Shown here one piece after another: positions 46,676 to 56,389 of a DNA stretch of 64,000 bases. Source of the stretch: Acidobacteria bacterium OLB17 (lineage in GTDB: Bacteria; Acidobacteriota; Blastocatellia; Pyrinomonadales; Pyrinomonadaceae); assembly GCA_001567505.1 (NCBI GenBank), contig LLEU01000012.1, positions 40,404-104,403 on the forward strand, read 5' to 3'. Within the stretch, counting starts at the first letter, position 1. Every line of letters begins with the position of its first letter. Below the pieces are notes generated by a model, which worked only from the letters and a program-made list of their open reading frames with translations, searched no databases and had not been told where the DNA came from. Both the position numbers and the translations under genes were made by a program.

Positions 46676-48910
46676 ATGAGAACTCTGCTCCTTGCTGTCG
46701 TTTTTTGTCTTGCTGCGGTTTGCGCGTCTGCTCAGATCATTCCCGAACCGGTTAAGGAAACGCCGGGGAGTGGCGAATTCATAATAACTAAGAGCACCAA
46801 GATCGTTGCGGATCGCAACGCACGGTCGCTTGCCGCACAACTGAATCGGCTTTTGCAGGATCGCTGGGGTTTCCAGTTGGATGTCGTTCGTAAGGCCGAG
46901 AACGGGATCTTCATACGCTCTGAAGGGTCACCCGGAAGCGAACAATATAAACTGTCCGTCGATCGGGATCGTGTTGAGATCGCGGGCGACGATGCGGGTG
47001 CGTTCTACGGCCTGCAGTCGCTTTTGCAGTTGATGCGTCCGGGGGCGAACAAAGGCGAGGTCGTCATTCCGGCAGTCGCCATCGAAGATAAGCCGCGTTT
47101 CCACTACCGCGGTATGCATCTGGACGTAAGCCGTCACTTCTTCCCGGTGGAGTTCGTAAAGAAGTACATCGATCTGATGTCGCAGTACAAGTTCAATACG
47201 TTCCACTGGCATCTGACGGACGATCAGGGCTGGCGCATCGAGATCAAAAAATACCCGAAGCTGACCGAGATCGGTTCAAAGCGGCCCGAGACAATGGTCG
47301 CACGAAACTTTTCGCCTTACATCGGCGACGGCATCCCGGTCGAAGGATTCTACACGCAGGAACAGATCCGCGATGTCGTCGCATATGCAAAATCTCGCCG
47401 CATCACCGTTATCCCGGAGATCGAGCTTCCGGGCCACGCATCTGCTGCTCTTGCGGCCTATCCGGAATTGGGCTGCAAGGCTGATTTCAAATATAAAGTT
47501 CAGACGACTTGGGGCATCTTTAAGGAAGTCTTCTGCCCGACTGATACGACGTTCAGATTTCTTGAGGACGTTCTTGCGGAAACGATCAAGCTCTTTCCCG
47601 ACTCGCCTTACATTCATATCGGCGGCGATGAGGTCCTGAAGGATCATTGGAAGGAATCGCCTTTCGTGCAGGACCTGATGAAGCGGGAAGGCCTCAAGGA
47701 CGAACACGAGGTTCAAAGTTACTTCATTCGCCGTATCGAAAAGTTCATTAACTCGAAGGGAAAGAAGATCATTGGTTGGGACGAGATACTCGAGGGCGGC
47801 GTTGCTCCGAACGCGACGATCATGAGCTGGCGAGGAGAAAAAGGCGGCATCGAGGCCGCGAACGCTCACCACGACGTTATAATGACGCCGAATACTTACG
47901 TCTATTTCGATTACGGCCAGGGCGACCCCGCATACGAACCGCTCAACATCGGCAGCTACATTCCGCTCGAAAAGGTCTACGGCTGGGATCCTGTTCCGAA
48001 AGAACTAAAGGCGGACGAGGTCAAATACATTCTCGGCGGACAGGCGAATATTTGGGCCGAGTATTTGAAAAAGCCGGAGAACGTCGAGTATATGGCGTTC
48101 CCGCGGATGCTTGCGCTGAGCGAAGTGCTCTGGACGCAGCCAAGTGAGAAGAACTACTCGGATTTCAGGCAGCGTCTCGCCGCGGCACTCGAACGTCTCG
48201 ACGCCGATCATATCAACTACCGCATTCCCGAACCCGATGGCTTACGGAATTCGATCGTCGGTTCGGACGGCAAGGCCGTTCTTGATATCAAACCGCTCGT
48301 TCCAAGCTACAAGATCTATTACACGCTGGACGGCTCGACGCCCGATGTTTCATCAACTCTCTACACGCAGCCCGTTACGTTCGAGGTTCCAAAAGGCGAA
48401 GCAAGAACTGTAAAAACGATCGTCGTGACGGCATCCGGCAGGAAAAGCTCGATCTATACGGCAACCTATCTGAACCGGGAGCCTTTGGCTGCGGTCGAAC
48501 CCGGACAAACGCGTCCCGGCGTCACGTACGAGTTCGTCGTGCCGGGCAGCGATGCAGAAAAAGGCGAGACCAAGTCGATCCTGCTCGAGCAATTCGGAAA
48601 GACACACGACCTGAAGCAGCCATTCGGCGTGACGTTCGATGGCTGGATGCGGGCTCCAAAGGACGGCATCTATGAGATCCAGGCGGACGCGACCTGGGAC
48701 GTCACGATCCTGCTCGACGGCGAACGGATCATCGACGATGCGGGAACAAAGGACCGCAAGCTTCGCTCCGCGATCGTACCCTTAAAGGCCGGTTACCATA
48801 AGATGTCCATTCGATATAACCATCGCGGCGGCGACTCGACCTTTCGTGTGCTTTGGGGCTTCAAGGGCCAGGGCCTTGGCCGAGCTTACGGCGGCGAGTT
48901 TGTTCATTAA
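46676..48910 (+). CDS. Secreted beta-N-acetylhexosaminidase (GH20)
   Basis: About 744 residues from ATG 46676; signal peptide about 1-20 ('LLLAVVFCLAAVCASAQ'). GH20b N-terminal domain (about 25-140), then the catalytic barrel with 'HYRGMHLDVSRHFFPVEFVKKYIDLMSQYKFNTFHWHLTDDQGWRIEI' and the catalytic Asp-Glu pair in 'IHIGGDEVLKDHW'; 'WDEILEGG' is also typical. After the barrel come a chitobiase-like C-terminal 'YYTLDGSTPDVSSTLY' (CHB_HEX-type) and a PA14-like beta domain (about 620-740). It removes terminal GlcNAc/GalNAc in substrate-assisted catalysis. First gene of a same-strand glycan-degradation locus. Confidence 0.93.
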   Translation: MRTLLLAVVFCLAAVCASAQIIPEPVKETPGSGEFIITKSTKIVADRNARSLAAQLNRLLQDRWGFQLDVVRKAENGIFIRSEGSPGSEQYKLSVDRDRVEIAGDDAGAFYGLQSLLQLMRPGANKGEVVIPAVAIEDKPRFHYRGMHLDVSRHFFPVEFVKKYIDLMSQYKFNTFHWHLTDDQGWRIEIKKYPKLTEIGSKRPETMVARNFSPYIGDGIPVEGFYTQEQIRDVVAYAKSRRITVIPEIELPGHASAALAAYPELGCKADFKYKVQTTWGIFKEVFCPTDTTFRFLEDVLAETIKLFPDSPYIHIGGDEVLKDHWKESPFVQDLMKREGLKDEHEVQSYFIRRIEKFINSKGKKIIGWDEILEGGVAPNATIMSWRGEKGGIEAANAHHDVIMTPNTYVYFDYGQGDPAYEPLNIGSYIPLEKVYGWDPVPKELKADEVKYILGGQANIWAEYLKKPENVEYMAFPRMLALSEVLWTQPSEKNYSDFRQRLAAALERLDADHINYRIPEPDGLRNSIVGSDGKAVLDIKPLVPSYKIYYTLDGSTPDVSSTLYTQPVTFEVPKGEARTVKTIVVTASGRKSSIYTATYLNREPLAAVEPGQTRPGVTYEFVVPGSDAEKGETKSILLEQFGKTHDLKQPFGVTFDGWMRAPKDGIYEIQADATWDVTILLDGERIIDDAGTKDRKLRSAIVPLKAGYHKMSIRYNHRGGDSTFRVLWGFKGQGLGRAYGGEFVH

Positions 48911-48927
48911 ATATTGGGGGTGAAACT

Positions 48928-50256
48928 ATGAGCGATATTTCCAGACGAGACCTTTTGAGGTCGGGCGTTGCGGCAACGATAGCCGCGACGGTGATCGGAA
49001 GCGAGACCGTGCACGCGGCACCTGCGAAGTCGATGATCGACGTGCCGTTCGAGCGACGCGACCGCGTGCGTCTCGGTGTAGTAGGCGTCGGCCGACGCGG
49101 GCTCTCGATGATAAACGATTTTCTAGGCATCGAGAATCTCGATATCGTCGCTCTTTGCGACAACGTCAAGACAAATGCCGAAAAGGGCAAGGTGATGATC
49201 GAGAAGGCCGGCCGGCCGTCGCCCGCGATGTACACGGACGGCGATTACGCATTCGAGAAGTTATGCCAGCGTGACGACATAGATTTTGTGTTTACGCCGA
49301 CACCTTGGGAGTGGCACGCTCGCGTCGCCCTCGCCGCTATGAACAACGGGAAGCACGTCGGCGTCGAGGTCCCGATGGCGACGACGATGAAGGACCTTTG
49401 GGCTCTTGTCGATACCTCGGAGCGAACTCGTAAGCACTGCATAATGATGGAGAACTGCAATTACGACTTCAACGAGACGATGGTGCTCAATATGGTGCGC
49501 GACGGGCTCTTCGGCGAGATCACGCACGGCGAGGGCGCGTACATCCACGACCTTCGCGAGATAATGAACGAGAACGACAGCGAAGGCCTTTGGCGCCGCG
49601 CTTGGCACACGCGCTTGAACGGCAATCTCTATCCGACGCACGGCCTCGGGCCCGTGGCAAATTATATGAACATCAACCGCGGCGATCGCTTCGATTATCT
49701 TGTGTCGATGTCGTCGCCTTCGCGTTCGCTTGATGTTTATCGTGAAAAGACCGTTCCGAAGGGCAGTCCGAAATGGCGCGAGAAATACGTCTGCGGTGAT
49801 ATGAACACGACGATGATAAAGACCGCAAAGGGCCTTTCGATCAAGGTGCAGCACGACGTTGTAACGCCGCATCCGTACGACCGCATCAACCTCATCCAGG
49901 GCACAAAAGGCGTCTTTCGCGACTATCCGCCGCGCATCTTCGTTGACGGCCAGGAAGGCGGCCATCGTTTCACGTCGATCGATAAGTACAAGGAAAAATA
50001 CACCCATCGCCTCTGGAAAGAACTCGGGGCGAAAGCAAGCGGCCACGGCCACGGCGGCATGGATTTCATAATGGCGTGGCGGCTCGTTCAGTGCTTTCGC
50101 GAAGGACTGCCGTACGATATGGATGTTTACGACGGGGCGGCGATCTCGGCACCGTTCCCGCTCAGTGCTCTTTCGGTCGCTCGCGGTTCGATGCCGGTGA
50201 AGATCCCCGATTTCACCCGCGGCGGCTGGCAGAAAAAACGTGAGAATATGTTATGA
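48928..50256 (+). CDS. GH109-type NAD-dependent alpha-N-acetylgalactosaminidase (Gfo/Idh/MocA fold), Tat-exported
   Basis: 442 residues from ATG 48928 (17 bp after GH20, GGGGGT upstream). Twin-arginine signal 'SRRDLLRSGVAATIAATVIG'. Rossmann 'VRLGVVGVGRRGLSMIND', 'HVGVEVPMATTMKDLWAL', and the family-specific 'YPTHGLGPVANYMNINRGDRFDYLVSMSS'. C-terminal segment ends with 'DFTRGGWQKK', as in GH109. GH109 enzymes cleave alpha-linked GalNAc (core of mucin O-glycans) via an NAD-dependent elimination mechanism; the Tat signal agrees with export of a cofactor-loaded protein. It overlaps the GH35 gene by 4 bp (ATGA). Confidence 0.9.
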   Translation: MSDISRRDLLRSGVAATIAATVIGSETVHAAPAKSMIDVPFERRDRVRLGVVGVGRRGLSMINDFLGIENLDIVALCDNVKTNAEKGKVMIEKAGRPSPAMYTDGDYAFEKLCQRDDIDFVFTPTPWEWHARVALAAMNNGKHVGVEVPMATTMKDLWALVDTSERTRKHCIMMENCNYDFNETMVLNMVRDGLFGEITHGEGAYIHDLREIMNENDSEGLWRRAWHTRLNGNLYPTHGLGPVANYMNINRGDRFDYLVSMSSPSRSLDVYREKTVPKGSPKWREKYVCGDMNTTMIKTAKGLSIKVQHDVVTPHPYDRINLIQGTKGVFRDYPPRIFVDGQEGGHRFTSIDKYKEKYTHRLWKELGAKASGHGHGGMDFIMAWRLVQCFREGLPYDMDVYDGAAISAPFPLSALSVARGSMPVKIPDFTRGGWQKKRENML

Positions 50257-52067
50257 GACAGCTTTTCGTTCTTTCGTTCGTGCTCCTTTGCAGTACGTTC
50301 GCGTTCTCGCAGAAACATACGTTCTCGATCGAGGGCGAGCATTTTATGCTCGACGGAAAACCGTTCATTATCCGCTCGGGCGAAATGCACTATCCGCGAG
50401 TTCCGCCCGAACATTGGCGCGATCGCTTCAGAAAGGCGAAAGCGATGGGCCTTAACACGATCACGACCTACATCTTCTGGAATCTACACGAGCCGCAGCC
50501 CGGAAAATTCGACTTTTCAGGAAACCTGGACATCGTCCGATTTGCGAAGATCGCTCAGGAAGAAGGCCTTTTTTTGATCATTCGCCCCGGCCCGTATGTC
50601 TGCACCGAGTGGGACTTCGGCGGCATTCCTGCCTGGCTCTTACGAACAAAAGATATCAAGATCCGAACGAAGGATCCGCGATTTCTCGCAGCTTCCGATC
50701 TGTATATGAAGGAGGTCGGCCGACGCCTTGTACCGCTTGAGATACAGAACGGCGGCAATATCATAATGGCGCAGGTCGAGAATGAATATGGCTCATTCGG
50801 CAGCGACAAAGAATATATGAACGCCGTCAAAAAGAGCCTTGTTGACGCGGGCTTTACGGTGCCGTTCTTTACCTCGGACGGTCCAAGCGATGCGATGCTG
50901 AACGGCGGGACGCTGCCGGACGTGCTGCCGGTCATCAACTTCGGATGGACGCAGCCGCCCGACGCGCAATTCGCGACGCTGGAAAAGTTTCGGCCGGGCA
51001 TTCCTAGAATGGTCGGCGAATACTATACAGGCTGGTTCGATCATTGGGGCGAGAAACATCACACGGTCGATATCGAGCCGGTCGCAAAAGCGATCGATCA
51101 CATGCTCGGTGAAGGCATCTCCTTCAATCTATATATGTTCCACGGCGGATGGTCTTTCGGTTATATGGCCGGTGCGAACTATTCCTCTACGGTGCCGTAT
51201 CAGCCTGATACCTCCGACTACGATTACGATGGCGTCCTCGATGCGGCCGGGAGGACGACCGCAAAATATCGTGCGTTGCGCGACGTCATCAAGAAACATT
51301 TTCCGAATGAGCGATTCCCGGATGTGCGCGACGAGACGAAATTCATTAGTATCCCGGCATTTCGCCTGAACTCCTCGGCCGGTTTGTTCGACGCTGTAAG
51401 AATGCTCGGAACGTCGCGCCGTGCTGAGAACGTTATGCCGATGGAGGATCTTGGGCAGAACTACGGCTTCGTGCTGTATCGGCATCGCTTTGCGGCAGAT
51501 GCGAACGGAACGCTTGAGTTCAAAGAACAGCACGACTATTCGCACATCTTTTTGAACCACAAGCTCGTTGGAAAACTCGATCGCGGGCTCGGCGAGCAAA
51601 CCTTCCGCATCGCCGCAAAAAAGGGCGATGTTCTTGAGGTTCTCGTCGAGAATATGGGCCGCCTAAACTATGGGAACGCGTTCCCGTTCGACCGCAAAGG
51701 CATCACCGAGAAGGTGCTGCTCAACGGCTCGGACGTAAAGGATTGGGAGATCGTCTCGCTTCCGTTCGACAACCTTTCGAGGTTGAGGTTCTCGAAGAAT
51801 GATGCGTCAACTGCGGTGTTCTTTCGCGGCTCGTTCTTCCTAAAGGAGGTCGGCGATACGTTCCTCGATATGCGAAATTGGGGCAAAGGGCACGTTTGGG
51901 TGAACGGCCACCACCTCGGAAGGTTCTGGCGCATCGGGCCGCAGCAGTCGCTTTATCTTCCGGCCGGATGGCTAAAGAAGGGAAGCAATTCGATCGTCGT
52001 GCTTGATCTCGAACACAAAGGTGATCGCAGGATCAGCGCAAGCCCCGAGATCCTTTACGGCAACTAA
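50253..52067 (+). CDS. Secreted beta-galactosidase (GH35)
   Basis: 604 residues with a signal peptide (1-19). GH35 N-terminal 'GKPFIIRSGEMHYPRVPPEHWRDRFRKAKAMGLNTITTYIFWNLHEP'. Acid/base Glu in 'QVENEYGSFG'; nucleophile Glu in 'RMVGEYYTGWFDHWGE'. C-terminal jelly-roll modules (about 390-600) end with 'LYLPAGWLKKGSNSIVVLDLEHKG'. Translation is coupled to GH109. It would remove terminal beta-galactose from O- and N-glycan antennae. Confidence 0.93.
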   Translation: MRQLFVLSFVLLCSTFAFSQKHTFSIEGEHFMLDGKPFIIRSGEMHYPRVPPEHWRDRFRKAKAMGLNTITTYIFWNLHEPQPGKFDFSGNLDIVRFAKIAQEEGLFLIIRPGPYVCTEWDFGGIPAWLLRTKDIKIRTKDPRFLAASDLYMKEVGRRLVPLEIQNGGNIIMAQVENEYGSFGSDKEYMNAVKKSLVDAGFTVPFFTSDGPSDAMLNGGTLPDVLPVINFGWTQPPDAQFATLEKFRPGIPRMVGEYYTGWFDHWGEKHHTVDIEPVAKAIDHMLGEGISFNLYMFHGGWSFGYMAGANYSSTVPYQPDTSDYDYDGVLDAAGRTTAKYRALRDVIKKHFPNERFPDVRDETKFISIPAFRLNSSAGLFDAVRMLGTSRRAENVMPMEDLGQNYGFVLYRHRFAADANGTLEFKEQHDYSHIFLNHKLVGKLDRGLGEQTFRIAAKKGDVLEVLVENMGRLNYGNAFPFDRKGITEKVLLNGSDVKDWEIVSLPFDNLSRLRFSKNDASTAVFFRGSFFLKEVGDTFLDMRNWGKGHVWVNGHHLGRFWRIGPQQSLYLPAGWLKKGSNSIVVLDLEHKGDRRISASPEILYGN

Positions 52068-52097
52068 ACTTGTCCGGGCGGTTGGAACGAAAGACCT

Positions 52098-53210
52098 ATG
52101 ACACGAGCACTTCTCTTCATACTGCTCTGTGTTGCCTTCTCTGCGGCTGTCGCCGCCCAGGAGTCGATCGTCTATGAGAGCGGACGCGACGGTGCCGCGA
52201 ACTACCGAATTCCCGCAATTATCCGTCTCAAGTCAGGAAAACTCCTCGCCTTTGCCGAAGCTCGCAAAAATAGCGCCGCAGATTTCGGCGATAACGACAT
52301 CGTCCTCAAAATCAGCCCGGACAACGGCAGAACGTGGTCGGCGCAAGCCGTAGTTGCCGAGAACGGCGAACTTCAGGCTAGCAATTCGGCACCGGTCGTC
52401 GATGAACTCGACCCGCGATTTCCGAACGGCCGCATCTTTCTCTTTTACAATACCGGCGACCGGAATGAACGGGAGGTCCGACAGGGCAAAGGCAAACGCG
52501 AAGTGTGGTACAAGACCTCGACGGACGAAGGGCGAACCTGGTCCGATGCCGTCAACATCACCTCGCAGGTGAAGCGCGCCGGGTGGCGTGCCTTCGCCAA
52601 CACGCCCGGCCATGCGATCCAACTCACGCGAGGCCGCCACCGCGGACGCATCTTCGTTCCCATAAACTATTCAAAGGGCGGACCGCAGCGGGACTTCTCC
52701 GACTATATGGCCGCCGGTTTTTATTCCGATGACCACGGAAAGACTTTCCACATTGCCGCCGACATCGGCCTTGCTGGCAGCAACGAGGCGACCGCCGCCG
52801 AACTCTCGAACGGCGATGTTTTGTTCAACGCCCGCAACCAAAAGGGCGATCAAAAGTTTCGGATCACGGCCTTGAGTGGTGACGGCGGCGAAACCTGGGG
52901 AAACGTTGGTTTTGACACAGCTCTTCCCGATCCGGTGTGTCAAGGCAGCCTTTTGACGATACGCGGAAAGACAATAGCATTCGTGAACAACGCCGACCAG
53001 CGATCGCGCAATAACCTTACGCTTCGCATCAGCCTTGATGACGGCCGCACTTGGAAGAAGAGCTTTACGGTCGAGAGAACCGACGACGCCAACGGCCGCG
53101 ATGTCACCGCCTATTCGGACATCGCCGTGCTCGGCCGCAAAACTATCGGCGTACTTTACGAACGCGACGATTACAAACAGATCGCCTTCAAGGCGATCAA
53201 ATGGAAATAA
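52098..53210 (+). CDS. Secreted sialidase (GH33)
   Basis: 370 residues, signal peptide (1-20). 'NYRIPAII' is the RIP/FRIP box with the first catalytic Arg. Five Asp boxes with S-x-D-x-G-x-T-[WF]: 'SPDNGRTW', 'STDEGRTW', 'SDDHGKTF', 'SGDGGETW', 'SLDDGRTW'. 'LFNARNQKG' resembles the second-Arg strand, and 'AYSDIAVLGRKTIGVLYE' the end of the propeller. It removes terminal sialic acid, exposing galactose for GH35. It is unlinked here to nan catabolic genes. Only 30 bp after GH35. Confidence 0.92.
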   Translation: MTRALLFILLCVAFSAAVAAQESIVYESGRDGAANYRIPAIIRLKSGKLLAFAEARKNSAADFGDNDIVLKISPDNGRTWSAQAVVAENGELQASNSAPVVDELDPRFPNGRIFLFYNTGDRNEREVRQGKGKREVWYKTSTDEGRTWSDAVNITSQVKRAGWRAFANTPGHAIQLTRGRHRGRIFVPINYSKGGPQRDFSDYMAAGFYSDDHGKTFHIAADIGLAGSNEATAAELSNGDVLFNARNQKGDQKFRITALSGDGGETWGNVGFDTALPDPVCQGSLLTIRGKTIAFVNNADQRSRNNLTLRISLDDGRTWKKSFTVERTDDANGRDVTAYSDIAVLGRKTIGVLYERDDYKQIAFKAIKWK

Positions 53211-53211
53211 A

Positions 53212-56200
53212 ATGAGGCCAAAACTCCTAGCAGTCCTTTTCACCCTGACGCTCACGATCAGCCTCGCTGCACAGACGCGCGACTACACTCGCTGGGTGAA
53301 TCCTTTCGTCGGAACCGGCGGCCACGGACATACCTTTTCCGGAGCCGTGATGCCGTTCGGGATGGTACAGCTCTCGCCCGATACACGCATCGACAACTGG
53401 GACGGCTCAAGCGGCTATCACTACTCCGACGACACCATCTACGGCTTCTCAATGACGCACCTTTCCGGCACCGGCATCCCCGACGGCTGCGATATTTTGT
53501 TGCGCCCGTTTGCAGGAGAGGCTCGTGAGTTTTCAAAGTTCAAGCACGCGGACGAACGCGCTGAACCAGGCTATTATTCGGTGCGCCTGGACGACGGTGT
53601 TTTTGTGGAATTGACGGCGACAATGCGCGTTGGGATGCACCGCTACACATTCCCGATGTCAGGTTCGCGAAACGTAGTTATCGACTTAGACTGGCGCGAT
53701 AAGCTCCTGGGGTCAGAATTTCGTACCGTCGGAAGCAACACAGTCGTCGGTTCGAGGCGGTCGTCATCCTGGGCTAAGGATCAGACGGTGTATTTCGTTG
53801 CAGAATTTTCGAAGCCCTTCATGCTCGTTTCCACCTCAGCCGTACTTCCAAAGAACAAAAAGATCAGCCCCAGACCTCAAGACGACCTTCTCTTCACCGG
53901 AGGTGCTCTGAGCTTTCCTCGCGCGGACGACGCAGAGATCCTTGTCAAGGTCGCGATATCCTACGTCTCGATCGAAGGTGCCCGCAAGAATCTCGAGGCC
54001 GAGCTGCCGGGTTGGGATTTTGACAAGGTGCGGGCTGATGCAAAGGCCGCGTGGAACAAAGAGCTTTCGAAGATCGAGGTCTCCGGCGGAACGCCCGAGC
54101 AAATGACGACGTTCTACTCGGCGCTCTACCACACGATGATCCACCCGAGCATCTTCAACGACGTTGACGGCCGCTATCGCGGCCTGGACGGGAAAGTTCA
54201 TCAACTACGAAGCGCGGACACTCCTGTCCGCATGCCCGACGCTTCGTCGGGCACTGAGCGCCGAAATAGGGATCTCGCCGGAGGAAACGGCGATGCGGAC
54301 AAGAGTGTCCGCGCTCCGTCCGAACAATACACGGTCTTTTCGCTTTGGGATACGTTCCGCGGGGCGCATCCGCTTTACACGATCATTGACGAAAAGCGGA
54401 CGGTGGATTTCATAAACACATTCATCCGCCAATATGAGCAAGGCGGGCGGCTGCCGGTTTGGGAACTCTGGGGCGAAGAGACCGATACGATGATCGGCTA
54501 CCACGCAGTTTCTGTGATCGCCGACGCGATGGCGAAGGGCATCAAAGGCTTCGATTACGAAAAAGCGTACGACGCGGCGAAACACTCGGCGGAGCTCGAT
54601 CATTTCGGGCTTGCGGCTTATCGGCGACGTGGCTACATCTCGATGGAGGACGAGAACGAATCCGTCTCGAAAACGCTCGAATACGCTTACGACGATTGGT
54701 GCATCGCTCAGATGGCAAAGTTTCTCTTGGAAAGACATCGAACAGAGATGAAACGCCTGGGAAGTTTTAGTACAAGTTGGGACGAAAAATACCTTTGGGG
54801 AAAAGAGACGGATCTAGAGTCATACAACCGTCGCGCGCGTTATTTCGAGGATCTGTTTGACCCCGCAACTGGATTTATGCGGCCGAGGAAGAATGGCGGA
54901 TTCTATTCGCCGTTCGCGCCGAACGAGGTGACCTTCAGCTACACGGAAGGCAACGCGTGGGTTTACACGTTCTTCGTTCCACAGGACGTTTCGCGGCTGA
55001 TGGAATTGATGGGCGGCCGTCAGAAGTTCGCCGCAAAGCTCGACGAACTATTCACCACGAGCGACAAACTCACCGGCCGCGAACAGCCGGACATCACCGG
55101 CCTCATCGGGCAGTACGCCCACGGTAACGAACCTTCGCACCACATTGCGTATCTCTACGACTACGCGGGCGAGCCCTGGAAGACGCAGAAGTACGTGCGG
55201 CAGATCCTCGATGAATTCTACAAGCCGACGCCCGACGGCCTCATCGGGAATGAGGATTGCGGGCAGATGTCGGCGTGGTACATCTTGAGCGCGAGCGGCT
55301 TTTACCCCGTCACGCCGGGATCGCCCGTTTACGCGATCGGGACGCCGCTCTTCCCCGAGGTGAAATATCACCTTGAGAACGGCAAGACTTTCACGATCCG
55401 AGCTAAGAATGTCTCGCCGACGAACAAGTACGTCCTCAACGCAAAGCTCGACGGCGCGCCGCACAGAAAAGCGTTCATCACGCACAAGGATATCCAAGAA
55501 GGCGCTGTGCTCGAGTTCTCTATGATCAACGAACCTGTCGCGACGGCGTTCAACGAGTTCCCCGTTTCGTCCATTAGAGTGCGGAGCGTCCCCGTTCCGG
55601 TCATCAACGGTGAGCGAAGTTTTGCAGAGAGCGCGACGGTCACGATCTCGACGTTGGCGCCGGGCGAAAAGATCTACTTCACGACCGACGGCACCGTCCC
55701 GACAAAAGATTCGAAACTCTATTCCGGGCCGTTCTCGATCGACAGGACGACAACCGTCAGAGCGATCGCGATCGATGCGAACGATACGGCAAGCCTTTCG
55801 GCCGAATCGGTGCTGACGAAGCGGCCGAGCGACTGGTCGGTCCGGATCGCGTCAAAATACAGCTCGCAATACACGGGCGGCGGCGATGACGGACTGATCG
55901 ACGGCATTCGCGGCTCGGTGAATTTCGCTTCCGGCGAATGGCAGGGCTATCAGGGGCAGGATCTTTTGGCGATCGTTGACCTAAAGAAGCCGACAAGGAT
56001 CAGCGCGGTCGGCGGCGGTTTTCTTCAGGTCGCGCGTTCCTGGATATGGATGCCGAGCGAGATCGATATCGAGGTTTCGGAGGACGGCATTAATTTTCGA
56101 AACGTCGCCGACATCAAGACCGACATTCCCGTAACCGATATGACGCCCGTAAAACGCGATTACATCGCAAAGATCACGCCCGTCACCGCCCGCTACGTCC

Positions 56201-56295
56201 GGATCCACGCAAAGAACCTCGGCAAGATCCCGGCCTGGCATCCGGGAGCAGGCTACGACGCATACATCTTCGTGGACGAGATCATCATTAGGTGA
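53212..56295 (+). CDS. Secreted GH92 alpha-1,2-mannosidase-like enzyme with in-frame MITE-like insert
   Basis: 1027 residues from ATG 53212 (one base after the sialidase stop codon), signal peptide about 1-20. GH92 motifs: 'VNPFVGTGGHGHTFSGAVMPFGMVQLSPDTR', 'MTHLSGTGIPDGCDI', 'YTVFSLWDTFRGAHPLYT' and 'ITGLIGQYAHGNEPSHH...NEDCGQMSAWYILSA' near the active site. Past about residue 760 come Ig-like and chitobiase-like modules and a C-terminal F5/8-type domain (about 890-1027). It would release mannose from N-glycans, with Ca2+. Residues about 334-368 are foreign: a 105-bp element (54211-54315) lies between 'DGKVH' and 'EQYTVFSLWDTFR'. No TonB or Sus genes are adjacent. Confidence 0.92.
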   Translation: MRPKLLAVLFTLTLTISLAAQTRDYTRWVNPFVGTGGHGHTFSGAVMPFGMVQLSPDTRIDNWDGSSGYHYSDDTIYGFSMTHLSGTGIPDGCDILLRPFAGEAREFSKFKHADERAEPGYYSVRLDDGVFVELTATMRVGMHRYTFPMSGSRNVVIDLDWRDKLLGSEFRTVGSNTVVGSRRSSSWAKDQTVYFVAEFSKPFMLVSTSAVLPKNKKISPRPQDDLLFTGGALSFPRADDAEILVKVAISYVSIEGARKNLEAELPGWDFDKVRADAKAAWNKELSKIEVSGGTPEQMTTFYSALYHTMIHPSIFNDVDGRYRGLDGKVHQLRSADTPVRMPDASSGTERRNRDLAGGNGDADKSVRAPSEQYTVFSLWDTFRGAHPLYTIIDEKRTVDFINTFIRQYEQGGRLPVWELWGEETDTMIGYHAVSVIADAMAKGIKGFDYEKAYDAAKHSAELDHFGLAAYRRRGYISMEDENESVSKTLEYAYDDWCIAQMAKFLLERHRTEMKRLGSFSTSWDEKYLWGKETDLESYNRRARYFEDLFDPATGFMRPRKNGGFYSPFAPNEVTFSYTEGNAWVYTFFVPQDVSRLMELMGGRQKFAAKLDELFTTSDKLTGREQPDITGLIGQYAHGNEPSHHIAYLYDYAGEPWKTQKYVRQILDEFYKPTPDGLIGNEDCGQMSAWYILSASGFYPVTPGSPVYAIGTPLFPEVKYHLENGKTFTIRAKNVSPTNKYVLNAKLDGAPHRKAFITHKDIQEGAVLEFSMINEPVATAFNEFPVSSIRVRSVPVPVINGERSFAESATVTISTLAPGEKIYFTTDGTVPTKDSKLYSGPFSIDRTTTVRAIAIDANDTASLSAESVLTKRPSDWSVRIASKYSSQYTGGGDDGLIDGIRGSVNFASGEWQGYQGQDLLAIVDLKKPTRISAVGGGFLQVARSWIWMPSEIDIEVSEDGINFRNVADIKTDIPVTDMTPVKRDYIAKITPVTARYVRIHAKNLGKIPAWHPGAGYDAYIFVDEIIIR
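54211..54315. repeat. 105-bp MITE-like palindromic element inside the GH92 gene
   Basis: Ends are near-perfect 21-bp inverted repeats (54211-54231 and 54295-54315, one mismatch), each also a self-hairpin GCGGACA-4-TGTCCGC. Inside lie GCCCGACG-ctt-CGTCGGGC (54233-54251) and CGCCG/CGGCG. Length is divisible by 3 and no stop occurs, so the enzyme frame is kept. Other GH92 proteins lack this segment. Confidence 0.7.
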
Positions 56296-56332
56296 AAGAG
56301 TTGCCCGAGTTGCGGGTCATTGCGGTTTAGCA

Positions 56333-56387
56333 CGAATGGTGGATCGGCTTAGTTTGGAGATGGGGTTTGCGATCCGTTTTTTTGCAA
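56333..56387. repeat. Diverged copy of the segment at 57082-57135 (relic of gene duplication)
   Basis: About 55 bp closely similar to 57082-57135 (shared GGATCGGCTTAGTTTG and GCGATCCGTTTTTT). In the second copy it is the C-terminal coding end and flank of the gene; in the first it lies just past a stop codon. Shows a tandem duplication that covered the 3' flank. Confidence 0.75.
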
Positions 56388-56389
56388 TT

